Shown here: positions 4,947 to 9,935 of the stretch, in pieces
Position numbering within the stretch: position 1 is the first letter of the stretch
How the letters are laid out: the number at the start of each line of letters is the position of its first letter
Source of the DNA: Chloroflexi bacterium UBA4733
GTDB taxonomy: Bacteria; Chloroflexota; UBA4733
Direction of reading: 5' to 3'
DNA: 9,935 bases
NCBI GenBank assembly: GCA_002404055.1
Contig: DHIZ01000024.1
Coordinates: 1 to 9,935 of the forward strand
The notes under the pieces: model-generated
The model's database searches: none
What the model was told of the DNA's origin: nothing
What the model saw: only the letters and a program-made list of their open reading frames with translations
Made by a program: the position numbers and the translations under genes

Positions 4947-6395
4947 ATGAAGTCGCCGCTGGTCGAACTCCCTGTCCGCCGCACCAAAATTGTCGCCACC
5001 CTTGGCCCTGCCTGCGACGATGAAGCGACGCTGCGGGCCATGCTGGCGGCCGGGATGGATGTCGCTCGGTTGAACCTCTCCCACGGTACCCATGCCGAGC
5101 ATGCGGCGCGGGCGCAGCGCGTGCGTGACCTGGCGGCGGCCGCTGGTCGGCCCGTTGCTGTGCTGCTCGATCTGCAAGGGCCGAAGATTCGGACCGAACT
5201 GTTGGAGGACGGGCGACCGGTGCTGCTGCCCACCGGCGGCGAGTTCGCCATCACCACGCGGCCGCGGCTCGGCAATGCGCAGGAGGTCTCAACCAGCTTT
5301 GCTGCCTTGCCGCAGGATGTCACCGCCGGTAATCGCCTGCTGCTGGACGACGGCGCCATTGAGTTGCGCGTGCGGGCGACCACGCTCGACACCGTCCATT
5401 GCGAGGTGATTCACGGCGGCCTGCTGGGCGAGCACAAGGGCATCAACCTGCCTGGCGTGACCGTGAGTACCCCGGCGCTCACGGAGAAAGATGAAGCGGA
5501 CCTGCACTTCGGCCTGGACCTCGGCGTGGATTATGTCGCGCTCTCTTTTGTGCGTCGCGCCGCCGACGCGCAAGGCATCAAGCAGATCATTCGGGCGGCG
5601 GGGCACAGCACGCCGGTGATTGCCAAACTGGAGAAGCCGGAAGCCATCGCCCATCTGGACGCCATCATGGCCGCTTTTGACGGCGTTATGGTGGCCCGCG
5701 GCGACCTTGGCGTGGAACTGGCCTCGGAACAGGTGCCGATGCTGCAAAAGCAGATCATCCACCGGGCGCAGCAGTACGGCAAGGTTGTGATCACGGCCAC
5801 GCAGATGCTGGAGTCGATGACGCACAGCCCGCGACCGACGCGCGCCGAAGCCTCCGACGTTGCCAACGCCATCTGCGACGGCACCGATGCCGTGATGTTG
5901 AGTGGGGAGACGGCCGCCGGCGAGTACCCGGTGGAGTCGGTTGCCATGATGGAGCGTATCGCCCGGCAGGCCGAAGCGGGGCCGCTGCCCCCGGTGCCGG
6001 CGCATCACCATACCGGGTCGCATGCGCATGCCGTTACCCACGCCGCGTGCAGCCTGGCCGAGGAGGTGCGTGCCCAGGCGATCGTCGTCTTCACGCGCTC
6101 CGGCTTTTCGGCGCATCTGGTCTCCCAGTGGCGGCCGGCGGTGCCCGTGTTCGCCTACACCAGCGAGCCGTCCGCCTACCGCCGCCTGAGCCTCTGGTGG
6201 GGGATCACGCCAATACTGCTGCCCTTTGCTGGCAGCACCGACGCCATGCTGGCGACCGTCAGCATCGACCTGCTGCGGCGCGGCCTGCTGGCCGAAGGCA
6301 GCACCGTCGTCTTCATCGGCTCAACACCGCTCTTGGTCCGCGGCCGCACCAACTTCGTCAAGCTGCAAACAATCGGGCGGCGGGCGGGAAACTAG
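4947..6395 (+). CDS. pyk: Pyruvate kinase
   Basis: Catalyses phosphoenolpyruvate + ADP to pyruvate + ATP, the last step of glycolysis, in the cytoplasm. All family landmarks are present in the 482-residue product: RTKIVATLGPA (12-22), RLNLSHG (41-47), LLDLQGPKIRTE (73-84), KGINLPG, the catalytic AKLEKPEAI (Lys227, metal ligand Glu229), MVARGDLGVE (metal ligand Asp253), QMLESM, and SDVANAICDGTDAVMLSGET. The B domain lies about 85-180. The C-terminal regulatory domain runs from about 366 and has the usual IVVFTRSG strand. There is no extra PEP-utiliser domain, and the length is normal. A His-rich linker (HHHTGSHAHAVTH, 353-365) joins the A and C domains. ATG 4947 is the only start that keeps the first strand of the barrel; it lacks a spaced Shine-Dalgarno site and may be leaderless. 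Confidence 0.98.
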   Translation: MKSPLVELPVRRTKIVATLGPACDDEATLRAMLAAGMDVARLNLSHGTHAEHAARAQRVRDLAAAAGRPVAVLLDLQGPKIRTELLEDGRPVLLPTGGEFAITTRPRLGNAQEVSTSFAALPQDVTAGNRLLLDDGAIELRVRATTLDTVHCEVIHGGLLGEHKGINLPGVTVSTPALTEKDEADLHFGLDLGVDYVALSFVRRAADAQGIKQIIRAAGHSTPVIAKLEKPEAIAHLDAIMAAFDGVMVARGDLGVELASEQVPMLQKQIIHRAQQYGKVVITATQMLESMTHSPRPTRAEASDVANAICDGTDAVMLSGETAAGEYPVESVAMMERIARQAEAGPLPPVPAHHHTGSHAHAVTHAACSLAEEVRAQAIVVFTRSGFSAHLVSQWRPAVPVFAYTSEPSAYRRLSLWWGITPILLPFAGSTDAMLATVSIDLLRRGLLAEGSTVVFIGSTPLLVRGRTNFVKLQTIGRRAGN

Positions 6396-6471
6396 CGCCG
6401 ATGCGAGGAGAGCAAGCCGAGACGAGACACATCCTTAGATGGCTGCTCGCCCGCGTTACGAATTGCCAGCG

Positions 6472-6726
6472 TCAGCGACGACGGCGCCAGGCAACAAAAT
6501 CATCCTGAATCACATCTTCGGTGGTGCCCTGTGCTTCCCTCTCCTGCCGAATCTCCCCGGTGAGGCGCTGAAACACCGCCTTCTGTACCTCGTTTGGGAG
6601 GTCCGGAGAATCCCAGGGGACAAAGAACCCGGCAGGAAGGCCATCGCGCGTGATGAAGATGAGTTGCTCGCTCCGCAGCATCTCAGTCGCACGATCCCGA
6701 AAGTCGCGCACCGTTACTACTTTCAC
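6472..6726 (-). CDS. Phd/YefM-type antitoxin, without visible toxin
   Basis: Such antitoxins fold at the N-terminus into a DNA-binding dimer that represses their own promoter, while the C-terminus neutralises a toxin. From GTG 6726 the 84-residue product starts VKVVTVRDFRDRATEMLRSE and continues LIFITRDGLPAGFFVP, the standard Phd/YefM layout of 'vtv.elR..l...l..v..g..v.ItR.G.P.a.lvP'. The C-terminal half (NEVQKAVFQRLTGEIRQE) is helical and charged. GGAGG 10 bases upstream supports this GTG over the first in-frame start at 6780. The gene converges with pyk. No RelE, Doc, PIN or other toxin frame lies on either side within the window, so it is an orphan or acts as a stand-alone regulator. Confidence 0.75.
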   Translation of the reverse strand: MKVVTVRDFRDRATEMLRSEQLIFITRDGLPAGFFVPWDSPDLPNEVQKAVFQRLTGEIRQEREAQGTTEDVIQDDFVAWRRRR

Positions 6727-6729
6727 TGT

Positions 6730-6749
6730 GTGACCACCTCCGTGGGCAC
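6730..6749. promoter_or_regulatory. Candidate operator palindrome of the antitoxin gene
   Basis: GTGACCAC, spacer CTCC, GTGGGCAC: seven of eight positions pair. It covers the ribosome site and touches a TACAGT -10-like hexamer (6748-6753 on the minus strand). Phd/YefM proteins usually repress their own promoter by binding palindromes, so the position is suitable. The match is short and the claim is an inference. Confidence 0.25.
6737..6741 (-). promoter_or_regulatory. Shine-Dalgarno site choosing GTG 6726
   Basis: GGAGG on the minus strand lies 10 bases before GTG 6726 of the antitoxin gene and inside the longer open frame from 6780. It supports the shorter protein, whose N-terminus matches the family. 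Confidence 0.5.
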
Positions 6750-6871
6750 TGTACCATGGCGGCAATGGCGGAGATGCCACGAGCTAGCGTCACGGCCAAA
6801 ATGGCAACGATGCGCTACCCTATCAGCGGCAAGGCGTCCACACCTACCGCCGAGAGGCCCAGCGGGCAGAG

Positions 6872-6876
6872 AAGGA
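6872..6876 (+). promoter_or_regulatory. Shine-Dalgarno site choosing GTG 6886
   Basis: AAGGA nine bases before GTG 6886 fixes the start of the pyrophosphatase. The frame is open far upstream, but that part overlaps the antitoxin gene on the other strand and has no family counterpart. Confidence 0.55.
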
Positions 6877-6885
6877 ATAGCAGCG

Positions 6886-7395
6886 GTGTCATCTGAGCTC
6901 ATCAAGTTGCCCATTGGCGACGATGCCCCCAGGATTGTCCATGCCGTGATCGAGATACCGTTGGGGAGCCGTAACAAGTACGAGTACCGACCGGAGTTGG
7001 ATGTCATCATGCGTGACCGCGTGCTCTCGGCGGCCGTGCGTTATCCGACAGACTACGGCTTTATCCCTTCGACCATGACCGACGATGGCGATCCGCTGGA
7101 TATCCTGGTGGCCGCCTACGATCCGGCCTTTCCCGGTTGCGTGCTGCTGGCCCGGCCGCTCGGCGTGCTTGACATGACCGATGAGAAGGGCCGCGATTAC
7201 AAGATATTCGCCGTCCCGGCTGACGACGCCCGCTTCGCGGAGGTCACGTCGCTGGACGATCTGCCGAGCCACATTCTGCGTGAGGTTGAGCACTTCTTCG
7301 CCGTTTATAAGCAACTGGAAGAGAAGCAGGTAGAAGTGTTCGGCTGGCAGGGGATCGAACGCGCGCACGAGCTGATTCGGAAGTACGCGCGGTAA
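6886..7395 (+). CDS. ppa: Inorganic pyrophosphatase (family I, soluble)
   Basis: Hydrolyses pyrophosphate to two phosphates, pulling nucleic-acid and other biosynthetic reactions forward; it is a cytoplasmic, Mg-dependent hexamer in bacteria. The 169-residue product has the normal length and all main motifs: EIPLGSRNKYEY (active-site Lys and Glu), YPTDYGFIPST, the metal-binding signature DDGDPLDILV, DYKIFAVPADD, and the C-terminal HFFAVYKQLEEKQVEVFGW. GTG 6886 has a good AAGGA site and gives the family's usual N-terminus. It stands alone on the plus strand and is followed by an inverted-repeat cluster that separates it from the converging membrane-protein gene. Confidence 0.97.
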   Translation: MSSELIKLPIGDDAPRIVHAVIEIPLGSRNKYEYRPELDVIMRDRVLSAAVRYPTDYGFIPSTMTDDGDPLDILVAAYDPAFPGCVLLARPLGVLDMTDEKGRDYKIFAVPADDARFAEVTSLDDLPSHILREVEHFFAVYKQLEEKQVEVFGWQGIERAHELIRKYAR

Positions 7396-7417
7396 GCGCA
7401 GACGATCCGGCGCTGGC

Positions 7418-7462
7418 GGGGCTGGACACGACGTTTTGTATGCATCGATCGTGTCCAGCCCC
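7418..7462. terminator. 14-bp perfect stem downstream of ppa, probable terminator or 3' stabiliser
   Basis: GGGGCTGGACACGA and TCGTGTCCAGCCCC are exact reverse complements, separated by a 17-base loop that contains TTTT and ATGCAT. It begins 22 bases after the ppa stop. No T-run follows the stem, so intrinsic termination is uncertain. The last six bases of the right arm (7457-7462) are also the left arm of the next hairpin. Confidence 0.6.
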
Positions 7463-7524
7463 GTTCACGGGGCTTTGCGGGTACCCGCCGCAGCGGGTGG
7501 TTAGCCCGCCCGTTTACGGGCGGG
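7457..7524. repeat. Three tandem tetraloop hairpins (REP-like cluster)
   Basis: Three short GC-rich hairpins with 4-base loops follow one another: AGCCCCG-TTCA-CGGGGCT (7457-7474), ACCCGC-CGCA-GCGGGT (7483-7498) and CCCGCCCG-TTTA-CGGGCGGG (7505-7524). GCGGGTACCCGC (7477-7488) is a further palindrome that shares an arm with the second. Similar arms (CCCGC, CGGG) let the stems pair in more than one way. The third hairpin holds the TAA stop of the minus-strand gene in its loop. The cluster lies between converging genes. Confidence 0.65.
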
Positions 7525-7996
7525 TGGCGCCGCGGGCCGACCGCGCCACCACCGCCACCACCGCCAGACCACCGACCGCCCCCGCCGCTCCGACCGCCGT
7601 GAGCGCCAGGCTGCTGACGACCGGGATGGCGGCGGCCAGCAGCAGCGCCGCGTCCAGCAGGATGGCAGCGAGGACGACCGTGCTGAGGCGTAGGACGCGG
7701 CGGCGATTGAGGTCGGGGTCTTCGCGGCTGAGCCAGTGGGGTTCCAGACTCCAGGAGCCGATCTCGGCCAGCAGGAGCAGACCAGCGGCGTAGAAGGGCG
7801 TGACGGGGTCGATCGCCGGCCACTGAATGGCTTGCACCGTCAGGTACTCGGCGGCCAGGATCACCACCGCCAGTGGCAACAGCGCCGGCCGCTGCATAGC
7901 TTGCGCCGCGCCGAGCACCAGGAGCGCCAGTGCCGCCAGGAGGATCGACAGGATCGCCACCTGGCCGGCTGCGCTGAGGGGGTAGGTGGCCAGCAA
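7514..7996 (-). CDS. Multi-pass membrane protein of the moxR-DUF58 operon
   Basis: The 160-residue product is mostly hydrophobic, with about four to five membrane segments: VAILSILLAALALLVLGAA, LLPLAVVILAAEYLTVQAI, FYAAGLLLLAEIGSWSLE, STVVLAAILLDAALLLAAAI, and LTAVGAAGAVGGLAVVAVV, plus a charged loop (SREDPDLNRRRVLRL). It follows the DUF58 gene on the same strand, so it probably belongs to the same complex or transcript. TTG 7996 is the first usual start codon, but it cuts into a hydrophobic run that continues upstream (AAAPLLIALLLATYPLS), so the real start may be earlier. One possibility is an ATT at 8062 with GGAGGT six bases before it, which would overlap the DUF58 gene. The stop codon lies in the loop of a hairpin. 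Family not recognised. Confidence 0.75.
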   Translation of the reverse strand: MLATYPLSAAGQVAILSILLAALALLVLGAAQAMQRPALLPLAVVILAAEYLTVQAIQWPAIDPVTPFYAAGLLLLAEIGSWSLEPHWLSREDPDLNRRRVLRLSTVVLAAILLDAALLLAAAIPVVSSLALTAVGAAGAVGGLAVVAVVARSARGATRP

Positions 7997-8028
7997 CAGG
8001 GCGATCAGCAGCGGCGCGGCAGCGCCGG

Positions 8029-9303
8029 CTAGGCGTGCCGGTGACGGGCGAAGCGTTGAAATGCGCGTACCTCCTCGATGACCACTTCCAGGGGTTGCCC
8101 CGGCTGCCAGGCGGCGACGGCGATGCCGAGGCGTTGGAAGCGGGAGCGTTGCGCCTCCCGTTGCAGCAGCCAGAGCCGGTAGGCCAGTTGGCCCTCACTG
8201 CTCTTCTCGGCGCGAACATAGGGGAGCGGCGAAACCTCGATGATGGCGAGATCGAAGCCGCGCGCGTGCAGGTTCAGCAGCGCCGTGGCGGCCCGTTCGT
8301 CCAGCAGTGGCGTCAGGGCGATCACCTGCGCTTTCGCCGGCAGGGTGTGTCTGGGCAGGACGCTGATCTCCTGCCAGGCGTAGCTCAAGACGATCTGGGT
8401 GTCCAACAGCGCCTCGACGATGCGGTAGCGTTGCACCTGTCCCTGGGCCGGCGTGAGCCAGCGCAGCGCGCCACCGAAGCTGATCAGCCCGACCCGGTCA
8501 CGCGCGCTCAGGTAATACTCGGCCAGGCCCGTGGTCGCCCGCACGGCGAGGTCCAGCATACCGGTCTGTTGCTGTACGCGCTCGATAAAGGTATCCAGAA
8601 AGAGCACGACGTCCGCGTTGTGCTCCGGGTGCTGCTGGTTCACCGTGAGCTGGCCGCGTCGGGCCGTGACCCGCCAGTTGACGCGCCGGATGCGGTCGCC
8701 CGGTACGAACTGGCGCACCTCGGCGAACTCGATGCCTTCGCCGCTTTGCCGTGCCACCTGGTTGCCGGCCAGCGCCTGCGTCTGGCGCGGTTGTGGCGCG
8801 CTGCGCAGGCGCTCCGGCTGCGGGTAAATGCGCAGCGGCAGGCGCGCCGCCACGTCGGTCTCATACACCAGCAGGCCCCAGCGGTCGTGTACGCGCAAGA
8901 GGAGGCCGTCCAGCAGGTAGCCGCCCCAGCGGCGGGCGTGGATGGCATAGGAGATGGTGCGAATTTCCCCGGCAGCCAGCCGCAACGCCAGCACTCGCGC
9001 CGGCTCCGTCGCCTCCACACCGGTCGGCAGGCGCGGTAAGACCTCTACCCGTTCTATGGCGTTGCGGGCGGCCAGCGCGATCTCCAGCGTGGTCTCTTCG
9101 CCTTCCAGCAAGCGCGACCGCGTCAGCGTCAGGTTGACGGTGAGCAGCGGTTGCTGGGCCGTGGTCAGACCGATCGTTAGGACGAGCAGGAAGGGCGCGG
9201 CGAACAGCAGCGGTTCGGGTCGGCGCAGCAGCAAGGCCGCCAGCAGGCCGAGGCCACCGAGGGCGACGTAAGCGCCGAGCTTGGGCGAGGCGGTCACCCT
9301 CAT
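8029..9303 (-). CDS. DUF58 domain protein, partner of MoxR
   Basis: DUF58 proteins are membrane-anchored, vWA-like proteins nearly always encoded next to a MoxR AAA+ ATPase; the pair is thought to assist assembly of other proteins. The 424-residue product has two N-terminal membrane segments (about 10-26 and 32-48, [17 protein letters not shown] and [15 protein letters not shown]), then a beta-rich region. The DUF58 signature sits at about 190-215: [20 protein letters not shown], then VNWRVTARR (Trp210). It is followed by the vWA-like strand [10 protein letters not shown] and a C-terminal region with [17 protein letters not shown] 9303 overlaps the moxR stop by four bases (ATGA), so the genes are translationally coupled. 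The same frame stays open further upstream inside moxR, but that part is Arg/Gly-rich shadow. Confidence 0.92.
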   Translation of the reverse strand: MRVTASPKLGAYVALGGLGLLAALLLRRPEPLLFAAPFLLVLTIGLTTAQQPLLTVNLTLTRSRLLEGEETTLEIALAARNAIERVEVLPRLPTGVEATEPARVLALRLAAGEIRTISYAIHARRWGGYLLDGLLLRVHDRWGLLVYETDVAARLPLRIYPQPERLRSAPQPRQTQALAGNQVARQSGEGIEFAEVRQFVPGDRIRRVNWRVTARRGQLTVNQQHPEHNADVVLFLDTFIERVQQQTGMLDLAVRATTGLAEYYLSARDRVGLISFGGALRWLTPAQGQVQRYRIVEALLDTQIVLSYAWQEISVLPRHTLPAKAQVIALTPLLDERAATALLNLHARGFDLAIIEVSPLPYVRAEKSSEGQLAYRLWLLQREAQRSRFQRLGIAVAAWQPGQPLEVVIEEVRAFQRFARHRHA

Positions 9304-9935
9304 GGTCGGGACAGGGCCCGTAGGTCCGCCGGCGGCGTCGGCACCTGCTCCAGGCATTCCTGCACCACGTCTTCCGGGCGGATGCGCTGCACCCACAGTT
9401 CCGGGCTGAGGATCAGCCGGTGGCTCAGGGCCGGCACGGCCACCGCTTTGACGTCGTCCGGCGTGACGAAGTCGCGACCGGACAGCACAGCCTTGCCGCG
9501 GGCCAGCTTGAGCAGGGCCAGACTGCCGCGCGGGCTGGCGCCGACCTGGACGCGCGTGTTGCGGCGGGTGGCGCCGACGAGGTCGACCATGTAGTAGCCG
9601 ACGCTCTCGGCCACGTAGACGTCCTCCAGGGCCCGTTGCAGCGCCAGCACTGTCGCCGAGTCGACGACCTGCGCCAGTTCGGGCTCCTCGGTCTGGCGGG
9701 CCAGGCGGCGCTGCAAGACGTCCCACTCTTCGGCGCGGCTGGGGTAGCCGACGCTGACGCGCAGGATGAAGCGGTCCAGTTGCGCCTCCGGCAAGGGATA
9801 AGTGCCCTCGTAGTCAATGGGATTCTGGGTGGCCAGCACCAGGAAGGGTGCGGGCAGCGGCCGGGTGTCGCCCTCCATGGTCACCTGGCGCTCCTGCATC
9901 GCCTCCAGCAAGGCGGCCTGCGTCTTCGGTGGGGC
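9300..9935 (-). CDS. MoxR-family AAA+ ATPase, 5' part beyond the window
   Basis: The gene enters at the right edge and its first codons are missing. The visible 211 residues start [19 protein letters not shown], which in MoxR proteins directly follows the Walker B motif. They continue with sensor 1 ([20 protein letters not shown]), the arginine-finger segment LDRFILRV, and the C-terminal lid domain with [19 protein letters not shown], the MoxR lid signature, then [20 protein letters not shown]. MoxR ATPases act as chaperone-like unfoldases for partner complexes with vWA/DUF58 proteins, consistent with the coupled DUF58 gene. The open frame runs without a stop to base 9935; an internal TTG at 9911 is not the start. 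Confidence 0.95.
   Translation of the reverse strand, partial: APPKTQAALLEAMQERQVTMEGDTRPLPAPFLVLATQNPIDYEGTYPLPEAQLDRFILRVSVGYPSRAEEWDVLQRRLARQTEEPELAQVVDSATVLALQRALEDVYVAESVGYYMVDLVGATRRNTRVQVGASPRGSLALLKLARGKAVLSGRDFVTPDDVKAVAVPALSHRLILSPELWVQRIRPEDVVQECLEQVPTPPADLRALSRP

Noticed and set aside
5289..6116. Minus-strand frame of 275 codons opposite pyruvate kinase
   Set aside because: It is a shadow of the pyk codons, with no recognisable domain.
6439..6885. N-terminal extension of the pyrophosphatase by about 149 codons
   Set aside because: It overlaps the antitoxin gene on the other strand, matches nothing in the pyrophosphatase family, and GTG 6886 has its own ribosome site.
8035..9039. 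Plus-strand frame of 334 codons opposite the DUF58 gene
   Set aside because: It is antisense to a gene with a full DUF58 signature and coupled neighbours, and its own product has no motif.
9304..9726. Upstream extension of the DUF58 frame into moxR
   Set aside because: The translation is Arg/Gly/Ala-rich without motifs, while the other frame carries clear MoxR sequence. The ATGA overlap gives a normal start.

Overview
The window is GC-rich (roughly 64% by eye) and densely coding. It reads as chromosomal DNA from a member of the Chloroflexota, possibly Thermomicrobia-like. That placement is an inference from three things: frequent GTG/TTG starts, a DUF6062-type cysteine protein, and a PstA/DarA-type cyclic-di-AMP receptor in a GC-rich genome. 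I saw no tRNA, rRNA, CRISPR array or transposase.

Layout. (1) 1-2896, plus strand: the 3' end of a BREX-like phage-defence operon. It holds the phosphatase-fold gene pglZ, whose beginning lies outside the window and whose 5' part is broken by two compensating frameshifts. A translationally coupled BrxA-like gene follows, and 8 bases later a cyclic-di-AMP receptor gene. A 34-codon small ORF may follow that. (2) 2997-3633, minus strand: two small unrecognised genes that overlap at an 11-bp perfect hairpin. (3) 3634-3887: about 250 bases with no convincing gene. (4) 3888-4487, minus: a DUF6062-like protein with two CxxC/CxxH modules. A weak small ORF (4604-4879, plus) is divergent from it. (5) 4947-6395, plus: pyruvate kinase, possibly leaderless. 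(6) 6472-6726, minus: a Phd/YefM-type antitoxin with no visible toxin. (7) 6886-7395, plus: inorganic pyrophosphatase. (8) 7418-7524: a cluster of inverted repeats whose arms can pair in alternative ways, between converging genes. (9) 7514-9935, minus: a moxR - DUF58 - membrane protein operon. The moxR gene is cut by the window edge.

How the genes work together. The left block is defence. In BREX, PglZ and BrxA act with a methyltransferase and ATPases to methylate host DNA and block phage replication; those partners would lie upstream of base 1. The cyclic-di-AMP receptor in the same apparent transcription unit is the most unusual contextual feature. Pyruvate kinase and pyrophosphatase are housekeeping metabolism. 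The MoxR AAA+ ATPase and DUF58 protein form a well-known chaperone-like pair, here with a multi-pass membrane protein.

The strongest single observation is the pglZ frame break. The family sequence continues from frame 1 to frame 3 and back to frame 1, with each break lying at a short homopolymer. This implies either two real indels or two sequencing errors.
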